Assembly (NCBI GenBank): GCA_030620045.1
Contig: JAUXAD010000007.1
Location: 1-32,253 of the forward strand
Source of the DNA: an archaeon
GTDB lineage: Archaea; Nanobdellota; Nanobdellia; Pacearchaeales; GW2011-AR1
DNA: 32,253 nucleotides
Direction of reading: 5' to 3'
The translations under genes were made by a program, and so were the position numbers. Below are positions 1 to 7,710 of this stretch, one piece after another (the stretch's first letter is position 1; each line of letters starts with the position of its first letter). Below the pieces are notes generated by a model. It worked only from the letters and a program-made list of their open reading frames with translations, was not told where the DNA came from and ran no database searches.

Positions 1-2
1 TT

Positions 3-1703
3 TTTGGAAAGAAAGTTGATTTAAATACTGCTGCTATTAAAGGAAGTTTCGGTTATAGTAAAAAAGAATTAAGAGCAGTTATCGGAAAAAAAGGACCAAT
101 AGCCACAGCACAAATTGATTTATTAGGTAAGGGTATTTTTAAACCAAATCAATTAAAATTAAAGAGATTTCTTTGGGCTTCTCCATTTAGTCCAAAAACA
201 GGGAAAGCACAGATTAAGATTAGTAGATTAGGACTTGGAGGAACAGAAGAAGCAAGATTTATAGATTTATTGATAGGAGATGTTACTTTTAAAAAAGCAA
301 AACCACAGATTTTTGTTTTTCCAAAAGAAAGAATATTTGGAAAAGTTGGGAAAATAAGTAGGACTAGATTTAGTAGCACTAAAAAAGGATTTGTCGTTCC
401 AGAATTTTCTAGTGAATTAGAAGTTGTTTTAGGTAAGGGTTGGGCTATTAAAAGAGGGAAGACTTTAGCAACAACGATAATAGAAGGGAAGAGAGTCCCA
501 ATAATTGAACTTAAAAAAATAAGATTATCAAGGGCAACAAGGAATTTAGTTAAAGATGTTAATATTATTAAAAATAAATTAGGTTTGAAGATTCCAAAGA
601 TTAAAAGAACGAAATTATTGAATCAATTAAAAAATAAAAGAAAGAAATTAAGTGTAAATTTAAAAAAACAAACTGGATTTGATCATTCAAGGGATTTTGT
701 ATCATTAAGAAGGAGACCATCAAAAAAATATTTTCCTATTAAAAGAAGGACTCTAACTTCCATCATATCTAGAAGGAAAGTTGTTCCTAGAAGAAGACCA
801 CCAAAAAGAAGAGTTGTTCCTAGAAGGAGAGTTGTTCCAAGACCCAGAGTTGGAAGACCACCTATTAAACCAATAATAAGACCAAGGGTAAGACCAAAAA
901 AGAAAGTGAAAAAGAAAGTAGTCGGAAAGCAAGGGTTTAATGTTTATGGAAAACATAAAAGAAAATTCATAAAATTAAGTAAAGTTCCTTTATCAAAAAC
1001 ACAAGCCTTAGATCGTGGTGCTTTTTCAATAGATAAATCAACCGGTGCGACTTTCAAAATTGAAGGGGTTGGAAAAGTCAAGAAATTAGGGAAATTAACC
1101 AAAGGAGAAAAGGGACACTTCTCTAGGACAAAAAAGAAATATCGGTCATTTAGAATCCAAAAAGGAAGGAAGATAACATTAAAAGATAAATATATAGAAA
1201 AGAAAGGAAAGCCGAGAATTGATACCCATGGAGAAAAAAGACAATTAAGTTTAGCTAAGTTCGCTAAACAAAAAAGATTTATTGGTAGGAGAACAAAAAA
1301 ACTGCCAAGATCTAGAGTTAGAAGAACTAAGAGACTACCAAGACCCAAGATAGTTCATAGAAGATCTCCAAGAAGATTATCAAAACAGAGAAGACAGACA
1401 AGGCGAACACCCACAAGACCTAGAACAAGGAAACCTCGTATGCCTTCAAAGTTAAAAAAATTAAAAAGAACAGTAATTAAAAAAGCACCCAGAGGGAAAA
1501 AACCAACAAGATGGAGATTCAAAGGAAATCGTAGACTTGGATTTAGAAATAACAAAGTTGTTGAAATAGTCAGATTTAATAAAAGAAGGAGTTCTCCTCA
1601 AAGACCAAAATCTATTAAAAGAAAAGCAACTCCAGCACAATTAAGAGGTTTAGCTAAGGGGAGAAGAATTTTAGCACAAAAGAGAAAAAGAGGTAGAAGA
1701 TAA
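3..1703 (+). CDS. Lys/Arg-rich protein, 5'-truncated by window edge (DGR module 1)
   Basis: The frame of the 270..1703 ORF stays open upstream to base 3 (FGKKVDLNTAAIKGSFGYSKKELRAVIGKKG...). C-terminal half is near-identical to the C-terminus of 25687..28818. Confidence 0.85.
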   Translation, partial: FGKKVDLNTAAIKGSFGYSKKELRAVIGKKGPIATAQIDLLGKGIFKPNQLKLKRFLWASPFSPKTGKAQIKISRLGLGGTEEARFIDLLIGDVTFKKAKPQIFVFPKERIFGKVGKISRTRFSSTKKGFVVPEFSSELEVVLGKGWAIKRGKTLATTIIEGKRVPIIELKKIRLSRATRNLVKDVNIIKNKLGLKIPKIKRTKLLNQLKNKRKKLSVNLKKQTGFDHSRDFVSLRRRPSKKYFPIKRRTLTSIISRRKVVPRRRPPKRRVVPRRRVVPRPRVGRPPIKPIIRPRVRPKKKVKKKVVGKQGFNVYGKHKRKFIKLSKVPLSKTQALDRGAFSIDKSTGATFKIEGVGKVKKLGKLTKGEKGHFSRTKKKYRSFRIQKGRKITLKDKYIEKKGKPRIDTHGEKRQLSLAKFAKQKRFIGRRTKKLPRSRVRRTKRLPRPKIVHRRSPRRLSKQRRQTRRTPTRPRTRKPRMPSKLKKLKRTVIKKAPRGKKPTRWRFKGNRRLGFRNNKVVEIVRFNKRRSSPQRPKSIKRKATPAQLRGLAKGRRILAQKRKRGRR

Positions 1704-2363
1704 ATGACAAATGGAGACGCATCAAACGAACATTTAGATTTCTTGGAAAAACAATTAAAACAGCAAGATACTAAAATTGCTGAATTGGGTGGTTACGCTA
1801 CTAGTGGCATTTATGGCGGACAACAACAGGATAGTAATCTCATTATGTGGCAGTTAGAATTAGATAATATCTTAGAAAGGATTGAACATCTTTTAAGAGG
1901 AGATATTGTAAAAGTGGATAAAGATGAGAATGTTACTTATGAAGTACCAAAAGATAAAAGCCTAATTATTCTAAATAGTTATGGGGTTCAATTAATTATG
2001 AATGTAACTTCTTTTTATTTAAACCGAAACACGATATTATCTACTTATGCAGATAATAGGATTAATGAGATTTTATATGATCTCGGAAATGAATTAGCAG
2101 ATGTTATTTATATTAATTATGAAAAAATGGGTATGGACACCATAGAAAAGAAATCTAGGCATGAGATTTTAATATTAAATATTTTACACACTATTGAAAG
2201 TGCTTACAATAGAGCATTAGGTGGCGGAGAAAGAGATAGCCTAAGGAGTGCGAGAGTTGTAACAGAAAGTCTTTCTCCAGGGGGAAGATTCCCACAACAA
2301 TATGGTTTACAAAGAAAAAGACATAGGGGTGGATTCCTTAACCCTAGAAATTGGCAATTCTAA
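1704..2363 (+). CDS. Conserved helical protein immediately upstream of TR1 (219 aa)
   Basis: Starts directly after the previous stop; close paralog at 29104..29751; no family recognised. Confidence 0.85.
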   Translation: MTNGDASNEHLDFLEKQLKQQDTKIAELGGYATSGIYGGQQQDSNLIMWQLELDNILERIEHLLRGDIVKVDKDENVTYEVPKDKSLIILNSYGVQLIMNVTSFYLNRNTILSTYADNRINEILYDLGNELADVIYINYEKMGMDTIEKKSRHEILILNILHTIESAYNRALGGGERDSLRSARVVTESLSPGGRFPQQYGLQRKRHRGGFLNPRNWQF

Positions 2364-2417
2364 CAATAAAGAGGATAAAGAGGGGAATATTTAAAAACTA
2401 AAAAGGTTATTTCTTTT

Positions 2418-2706
2418 TGCCTTAGAGGTTTCATAAGTTTACCTATAGGGAAGGTGTGAAAACTTCAACAGGCTACACGCATCTTTCATAGTGTTGAAAA
2501 ACCATAAAATACAATGATGATAGTTAGTAGCTATGAATAACTCTGGGTAAGTTAAGAGCGAATACTAAAATCATGGTGGAACTTAATGAAGATGCTATAT
2601 TAGTCGCTAGGTTCAATGCGAATTCGGATTATGCTAATCTGAATTGCAACAGGAATTCTTCTAATGCGAATTCCAATCTCGGAATAACCTGTTAATCTCT
2701 AAGGCA
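2418..2706 (+). ncRNA. DGR template RNA 1 (leader + TR) closed by long-range stems
   Basis: TGCCTTAGAG (2418-2427) is the reverse complement of CTCTAAGGCA (2697-2706); nested AACAGG (2467-2472)/CCTGTT (2688-2693). Leader conserved at 29819-30106. Confidence 0.75.
2603..2687 (+). repeat. DGR template repeat TR1
   Basis: 85-bp core aligning to four VRs, with differences concentrated at A positions; lies 25 bp before the RT start codon. Confidence 0.95.
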
Positions 2707-2711
2707 TTATA

Positions 2712-3764
2712 ATGAAGACATACAGTAAACTATATGAGAAACTTTATTCAAAAGATAATTTAACATCTGCATTTAAAAAAGCGAGAAAAGGAAAATGCAA
2801 GAAAGATTATGTTATTAATTTTGAATATGATTTAGATAGAAATATAAGATTGTTACAAAAAGAACTCAAACTAAAAAGATATAAACCATATAAACTAAAA
2901 AAATTTATCATTAGAGATCCCAAGACAAGAACGATTCACGCATCAATATTTAGAGACAGAATAGTCCATCATGCCATAATAAACCTTATCCAACCAATAT
3001 ATGAAAAAAGATTTATTTATGACTCTTTCGCAAGTAGAAAATTTAAAGGCACACACATTGCAGTAAAAAGATTTGAATGTTTTGTTAAAAAAGTATCTTC
3101 AAATGGAAGAAAGATTAAGAAACCATTTAATAATAATTCAATCAAAGGTTATTTTTTTAAAGCAGATGTTAAACATTATTTTGACACGATTGATCATAAA
3201 ATTCTAATAGATATTTTAAGAAAGAAAATAAAGGATGAAGATTTCATAGGATTAATTAAAATGGTGTTAGAGAATTTTGAGACACCAATAAAGGGAAAAG
3301 GACTACCCCTTGGAAATTATACTTCACAATTTTTCGCTAATGTTTATTTAAATAATTTAGATTATTTCATAAAGCATAGACTCCAAGCAAAATACTATAT
3401 TAGATATGTAGATGACTTTGTTATTTTACATAAAGAAAAGAAAGCTTTATTAGAATTCAGGAATAAGATAGAAAAATACCTAAAAAATTTAAAGTTAGAA
3501 TTACATCCAGATAAATCAGAAATCCACGCCTTACGAAATGGGATTACATTTTTAGGTTATAGAATATTCTATCATTATAAATTATTAAAGAAGAGAAACA
3601 TAAGTTATTTCCTTAAACGACTTGAAAGAAAAGTTAATCTTTATCGTTGTGGATTAATAGAAAGAGAAAATTTAGAAAGTTTTTTACAAGGTTGGTTTGG
3701 GTATTCTAAATTTGCTAACACTTATAAATTAAGACAGAAAATACTAAATTTAATCCAAAAATAA
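2712..3764 (+). CDS. DGR-type reverse transcriptase 1
   Basis: RT motifs KADVKHYFDTIDH, LPLGNYTSQFFANVYLNNLD, YIRYVDDFVILH, ELHPDKSE, FLGYRIF; adjacent TR/VRs. Confidence 0.96.
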   Translation: MKTYSKLYEKLYSKDNLTSAFKKARKGKCKKDYVINFEYDLDRNIRLLQKELKLKRYKPYKLKKFIIRDPKTRTIHASIFRDRIVHHAIINLIQPIYEKRFIYDSFASRKFKGTHIAVKRFECFVKKVSSNGRKIKKPFNNNSIKGYFFKADVKHYFDTIDHKILIDILRKKIKDEDFIGLIKMVLENFETPIKGKGLPLGNYTSQFFANVYLNNLDYFIKHRLQAKYYIRYVDDFVILHKEKKALLEFRNKIEKYLKNLKLELHPDKSEIHALRNGITFLGYRIFYHYKLLKKRNISYFLKRLERKVNLYRCGLIERENLESFLQGWFGYSKFANTYKLRQKILNLIQK

Positions 3765-3791
3765 TATGATAATAGGGTATACATATATTTA

Positions 3792-3807
3792 TATACTATA
3801 TAGTATA
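3792..3807 (+). promoter_or_regulatory. Promoter/operator upstream of VR1 target gene
   Basis: Perfect 16-bp palindrome TATACTATATAGTATA overlapping a TATA-like TTTATATA about 25 bp before the ATG; repeated upstream of the VR3 gene. Confidence 0.6.
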
Positions 3808-3816
3808 GGTTAGTAT

Positions 3817-4215
3817 ATGAAATGTCCACATTGTAAAAAGGAGATTAAAGACGACCCAAGTAAATGGTTAGACATTCTTGAATTAAAAATTTCTGTAGAG
3901 ATTGAAGTTCACGACAAAAATAAATCTTGGGATAAATTAGAATTGTCTAAAAGAGAAAAAGAATTATTAACAGCAGAGCAATGTATTTGGTTAGCTAATT
4001 CTAAATATGCTAAGACTCTCAAAATGGATGGAAGTTCAAATGACGATGATTTCTTTATTCAGCAACCTTTTAACTTAAGTAGAAAGAATAATTATGTCGC
4101 GGGGTTCGTTGCGGTTTCGGATTATGCTAGGCTGGGTTGCGGCTGGGATTCTTCTTGTGCGGATTCCTATCTCGGGGTAAGGTTCGCAAAAAAATTAAAG
4201 GTAGAGAACAAATGA
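3817..4215 (+). CDS. DGR target protein A (Zn-ribbon N-terminus, C-lectin/FGE-like variable C-terminus)
   Basis: MKCPHCKKE N-terminus; C-terminus ...YVAGFVAVSDYARLGCGWDSSCADSYLGVRFAKK overlaps VR1. Confidence 0.9.
   Translation: MKCPHCKKEIKDDPSKWLDILELKISVEIEVHDKNKSWDKLELSKREKELLTAEQCIWLANSKYAKTLKMDGSSNDDDFFIQQPFNLSRKNNYVAGFVAVSDYARLGCGWDSSCADSYLGVRFAKKLKVENK
4096..4180 (+). repeat. DGR variable repeat VR1 (TR1-type)
   Basis: Aligned to TR1: 11 A->G, 5 A->T, 2 T->G, plus the fixed AA->GG at the 3' boundary. Confidence 0.93.
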
Positions 4216-4343
4216 TAAAAAAGAAATGTAAATATTGTGATAAGAAAATAGAAGGGCATACTGAAAACCAAGTTGAACATTTAATGAAACAACACCTTAT
4301 TTCAAAACATTCAGATAAAGTTGATTTAAAAGAGAAGGAATAA
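4212..4343 (+). CDS. Small CxxC...HxxxH zinc-finger-like protein
   Basis: MIKKKCKYCDKKIEGHTENQVEHLMKQHLISKHSDKVDLKEKE; ATGA/TAATG overlaps with both flanking target genes; paralog at 31613. Confidence 0.75.
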   Translation: MIKKKCKYCDKKIEGHTENQVEHLMKQHLISKHSDKVDLKEKE

Positions 4344-4816
4344 TGGAATCAAATAAAACACAAAAACAAATTGAAAAAAAAGAAAAGGAATTAAAAGAAC
4401 TCAAAGAGCAATTAAAGAAAGAATCTGACAAGGAAGAATCTAAAAAATCTGAATGGCTTTATATTCCTGAACTAAAGATTGAAATTCAGACAAAGATACA
4501 TCACAAAGGAAAAATTTATGCAGAATGTGAAAAAGATTTAAGCAAGGGAGAATCAATACCAACCTATGAACAAATCCAATGGCTTAGAAATTCTAAATAC
4601 AGAGATCAATTAAACTTATTAAACACATGGGAATTTGTCCAGAATCCTGATAATATTTCTAAAGAAAATGGCTATGTCGCTGGGTTCTATGCGGATTCGG
4701 GTTATGCTAACTTGGATTGCGGCAGGGATTCTTCGGATGCGGATTCCGATCTTGGGGTAAGATTCGCAAAAAAATTTCTAGGAAATCAAAATGAAAGAAA
4801 AAATAAAGTTTCGTAA
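4343..4816 (+). CDS. DGR target protein B (coiled-coil N-terminus, variable C-terminus)
   Basis: Charged coiled coil, then WLYIPELKIEIQTK..., ending YVAGFYADSGYANLDCGRDSSDADSDLGVRFAKK over VR2. Confidence 0.9.
   Translation: MESNKTQKQIEKKEKELKELKEQLKKESDKEESKKSEWLYIPELKIEIQTKIHHKGKIYAECEKDLSKGESIPTYEQIQWLRNSKYRDQLNLLNTWEFVQNPDNISKENGYVAGFYADSGYANLDCGRDSSDADSDLGVRFAKKFLGNQNERKNKVS
4676..4760 (+). repeat. DGR variable repeat VR2 (TR2-type)
   Basis: Aligned to TR2: 10 A->G and 1 T->G, plus boundary AA->GG; carries all four TR2 diagnostic bases. Confidence 0.93.
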
Positions 4817-4916
4817 TTTAAGCGGTTGGCTCAAACTTGCTTTTATTTGGGTCATGATTGATATTACAGTAACCGCCTTAATATTGTTATCATTTCTTAT
4901 TTTTATACTTGTATGA
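4791..4916 (+). CDS. Small single-TM protein (41 aa)
   Basis: MKEKIKFRNLSGWLKLAFIWVMIDITVTALILLSFLIFILV; overlaps the 3' end of the VR2 gene. Confidence 0.5.
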   Translation: MKEKIKFRNLSGWLKLAFIWVMIDITVTALILLSFLIFILV

Positions 4917-4971
4917 GAATACCCTATATTTCTAAGCCATAGCTCAATTCTAAGAAGCTTTTTTTAAGAAG

Positions 4972-5088
4972 TTGATATAATGTTCAACTCAATTTAAGCA
5001 GGAGAGAACCACCAATCAAATCAAAAGAGGTAAGACTTTCAATGCCGAACAATGGAACTCTCCCACACAAAACTAACTATTATATCAA
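4972..5088 (+). ncRNA. Candidate structured noncoding element 1
   Basis: TTGATATAAT (4972-4981) pairs with ATTATATCAA (5079-5088), enclosing GGAGAG (5001-5006)/CTCTCC (5058-5063); no ORF. Confidence 0.45.
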
Positions 5089-5146
5089 GAGCCACTACTT
5101 TAAATATATTTACTAACCCAAATCCCACTTTATTCATTAATCATAT

Positions 5147-5164
5147 ACTAAGGTTTACCTTAGT
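5147..5164. repeat. Hairpin ACTAAGG-TTTA-CCTTAGT
   Basis: Perfect 7-bp inverted repeat with 4-nt loop. Confidence 0.5.
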
Positions 5165-5170
5165 GAACAA

Positions 5171-5272
5171 CCCCGCCCCTCACTCAAAAAAAAGAAGCCG
5201 AAAATATTCGGTAGGGCGGATAATTTAAAAAATTTCCGAGTGAGCCGAGAGAACTCTCGGCGAGGGCAGGGG
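5171..5272 (+). ncRNA. Candidate structured RNA/DNA element with three-way junction
   Basis: CCCCGCCC/GGGC(A)GGGG outer stem, CTCACTC/GAGTGAG, and GCCGAGAG-AA-CTCTCGGC; nested CCGAA-AATA-TTCGG hairpin. GC-rich island in AT-rich noncoding DNA. Strand not determined. Confidence 0.6.
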
Positions 5273-5370
5273 ATTTTAAAACAATTCCTTTAATATATAC
5301 AATTAAAACATTATACATATGATAATCCTAGTATGAATCACAAAAAAGGATCTCCTAAAGTAACTGAATT

Positions 5371-5491
5371 ATAGAGGGAATACCTCTATTTCCTATGGAA
5401 AAAATCATCTCTTATATTATATATTATATATTATATATACCATAATACATATAATATATATAATACATTATTCAAGCCCTCTTTTTCCATA
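5371..5491. other. AT-rich palindromic region (candidate replication origin or cruciform)
   Basis: ATAGAGG-GAATA-CCTCTAT hairpin, then TATGGAAAAA (5394-5403)/TTTTTCCATA (5482-5491) flanking TATAT/ATATA inverted tracts. Confidence 0.4.
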
Positions 5492-5561
5492 AGAAACTAA
5501 GGTCAACAAAATCCATCAAAAAAACAATAATTTTATAAAGCCCTATGCCCTTACTTATAAC

Positions 5562-5711
5562 ATGGAAGATAAACCCTTTATAATCTGCCAATGTGGATAT
5601 AAAGTTACAGGAATTTCTAATGCACATACAAAAGCAAATTTAAAGAATCATAAAGAATCCAAATTACATAAAAAATTAATGGAGAACAAAACAAGGGGAA
5701 AAACAAAATGA
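5562..5711 (+). CDS. Small zinc-finger-like protein (49 aa)
   Basis: MEDKPFIICQCGYKVTGISNAHTKANLKNHKESKLHKK...; ATGA overlap with next gene. Confidence 0.6.
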   Translation: MEDKPFIICQCGYKVTGISNAHTKANLKNHKESKLHKKLMENKTRGKTK

Positions 5712-6145
5712 AAAGAAAAGACAACGCAACACATAAACTATTCAACTTAGATAATGATGTGATACACTTAATTGAAGAAGGATCTAATATAAATGCCATG
5801 ACGCAAAGCGAGTTCATAGAGTTTCTTGTTAATTCTTGGGATGAAAATATAAACCCACTAAAAAATCTAAAGAAGATAAGGATGAATAAAAAAATATTGA
5901 CAGGAGATATTAAAGAACTAGAAAATGCAGAAAATTTAATAATGGATAATCTAGAAAAAGTTGAGGCTTGGAGAAAAATAAAGCAACAAAGAAAACCAGA
6001 AGTCATAGAGAATCTTGTAAGGGTTCTCACAGAAAGAAGAAACCATGATGCAGAAGCAATAGCAAAAACCCAGGCAATAAAATTAGGAGTTCCCCCATTA
6101 CAACTTATCTTTGAAGCTATGGATAAAATTAAAAAAAGGACTTAA
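5708..6145 (+). CDS. Hypothetical protein (145 aa), possibly ribbon-helix-helix-like N-terminus
   Basis: Intact ORF in operon. Confidence 0.75.
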   Translation: MKRKDNATHKLFNLDNDVIHLIEEGSNINAMTQSEFIEFLVNSWDENINPLKNLKKIRMNKKILTGDIKELENAENLIMDNLEKVEAWRKIKQQRKPEVIENLVRVLTERRNHDAEAIAKTQAIKLGVPPLQLIFEAMDKIKKRT

Positions 6146-6152
6146 AAATGGA

Positions 6153-6524
6153 ATGTGCTATGTGTGTAATGAAGAAAATCTAGAACTATTACAAGAACAC
6201 CATTGGAGATATGAACCAGAGATAAAGAGTATTCTATGTATTTTTTGCCATTCTGTTCAACATCCAAATCATGGAATAGGAAGAGGATTAATTAATAAAA
6301 GGGATATGAAAATTTTATTATATTTCATGCTCAAAAAACAAAAAGAAATCATTTCTAGAGACATTTACAAATTTTATTCGGGTCAAACATTTAGAAAGTT
6401 AAAACTATTTGAAGAGATGGGATTATTAAAAAGAAAGGGATTTACGGAGTTCCCAACAATATATGAAATAGAACCATCACTCAATAATAGAATTAAAATT
6501 AAATTAGAACAAGAGGAAAAATAA
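6153..6524 (+). CDS. HNH-like/zinc-binding protein with winged-helix-like C-terminus
   Basis: MCYVCNEENLELLQEHHWRYEPEIKSILCIFCHSVQHPNHG: CxxC...HH...CxxCH pattern. Confidence 0.6.
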   Translation: MCYVCNEENLELLQEHHWRYEPEIKSILCIFCHSVQHPNHGIGRGLINKRDMKILLYFMLKKQKEIISRDIYKFYSGQTFRKLKLFEEMGLLKRKGFTEFPTIYEIEPSLNNRIKIKLEQEEK

Positions 6525-6525
6525 A

Positions 6526-6666
6526 ATGGGTGGAGGAAAAAGACCGCAAGGGAAAAAAGTAACTTGTCCTTATTGTGGAAAAAAGAATATTGATAAGACT
6601 TATGGTTTAAGTGTTCACATGAGGGTTCATAAAAAAGTTGCTAAGAAAGAGCAGAGGGTTTTATAA
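6526..6666 (+). CDS. Small C2H2-type zinc-finger protein (46 aa)
   Basis: MGGGKRPQGKKVTCPYCGKKNIDKTYGLSVHMRVHKK; CxxC-x(n)-HxxxH. Confidence 0.7.
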   Translation: MGGGKRPQGKKVTCPYCGKKNIDKTYGLSVHMRVHKKVAKKEQRVL

Positions 6667-6668
6667 AA

Positions 6669-7007
6669 ATGAAAAACAACCTTAAAATTTCAAATATAGT
6701 AATGAGTGGAAGAATACCATTAAAAAAAGAAAGAATTTCTGCAAAACAATTTGACTTATTAATTGAAAAATATGGATGGAGTGAAGTATCTTTCGGAGAG
6801 AATTATGGATCAAGATTTTCTAAGAAGTTTCATATAAGAGAAAAGAAAGAAATGTCTGTGCATAATAAAGAGAAACAACCTTATGTAACTATTTTTGCAT
6901 TAGGGGGAATCATTATTGTTGGTTTAAAAAGTAAAAAAGAAGCAGATGTTGTTTATGATTTAGTTATTAAAGATATTAAAAAAGCTTGTCCAAAAATATT
7001 AAAATGA
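6669..7007 (+). CDS. Hypothetical protein (possible TBP-like half repeat)
   Basis: Intact ORF; KISNIVMSGRIP...ALGGIIIVGLKSKKEADVVYDLVIKDIKK is weakly reminiscent of a TBP half-repeat. Confidence 0.6.
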   Translation: MKNNLKISNIVMSGRIPLKKERISAKQFDLLIEKYGWSEVSFGENYGSRFSKKFHIREKKEMSVHNKEKQPYVTIFALGGIIIVGLKSKKEADVVYDLVIKDIKKACPKILK

Positions 7008-7186
7008 AATACGAACTCCCCGCCTTCGCAAGAATGTCAAAGAAAGAAGAGCAGGAAATATCAGAAAGATTAAACACAAGAATAGGAGAAATATCAAAGA
7101 GTTTTTTAAGCGGATTATTTTTCTTTATCACAGTTCCAATCTCTATTTATAAGAAACTAAAAAAACAAAAGGAGATGGGAGAATGA
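7004..7186 (+). CDS. Small membrane-associated hypothetical protein
   Basis: ATGA overlap with previous gene; one hydrophobic segment. Confidence 0.55.
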   Translation: MKYELPAFARMSKKEEQEISERLNTRIGEISKSFLSGLFFFITVPISIYKKLKKQKEMGE

Positions 7187-7710
7187 AATTAAATTTGGGC
7201 TGTGGAAATGATAAAAAGCAAGGCTACATTAATATTGATGTTTCAAAAGAAGTTAAACCTAATAAAATCTGGGATTTAGAAAAAACCCCACTTCCATTTA
7301 AAGAAAATTCTATAGACGAGATTCTTGCCTTCCATATTTTAGAGCATATCAATAATTTTATTCCTTTAATGCACGATTTACATAGAATATGTAAAAATAG
7401 AGCAATTCTAAAAGTCAAAACACCTTTTTATTCGTCTTTGGGGCAATTTAACGACCCAACGCATGTAAGGTTTTTTACTCCTTTTTCTTTTGATTATTTT
7501 AGGAAAGGAAATTACTCTCATCAAGTTGGGGCAAAAAAAGATATGTTTAAAGTAAAGAAAGTAAAACTGAATATATGGTTGGGCAAGAACAAATACCTAA
7601 ATAGGTTTTTTAATTTTTTAGTAAATCTTAATCATCCTCATTATTGTCGTCTGTTTGCTTGGACTTTTCCTAGTTCAGAAATAGAGTTTGAGATAGAGGT
7701 GTTGAAATGA
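7183..7710 (+). CDS. SAM-dependent methyltransferase
   Basis: MKLNLGCGNDKKQGYINIDV...IDEILAFHILEHI, Rossmann methyltransferase motifs. Confidence 0.85.
   Translation: MKLNLGCGNDKKQGYINIDVSKEVKPNKIWDLEKTPLPFKENSIDEILAFHILEHINNFIPLMHDLHRICKNRAILKVKTPFYSSLGQFNDPTHVRFFTPFSFDYFRKGNYSHQVGAKKDMFKVKKVKLNIWLGKNKYLNRFFNFLVNLNHPHYCRLFAWTFPSSEIEFEIEVLK

Noticed and set aside
753-1555. Minus-strand ORFs of 66-134 aa opposite the Lys/Arg-rich gene, and similar ones at 26220, 27261, 27582 and 27610
   Set aside because: Antisense shadows of an AAA/AGA-rich coding strand giving Phe/Leu/Ser-rich translations; no operon context.
2712-3764. Group II intron (intron-encoded RT)
   Set aside because: No maturase/HNH tail and no recognisable domain V; the TR/VR pairs with adenine-specific differences fit a DGR instead.
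6669-7007. Viral TATA-binding protein homolog
   Set aside because: Only a weak resemblance to one TBP half-repeat; not asserted without a profile search.
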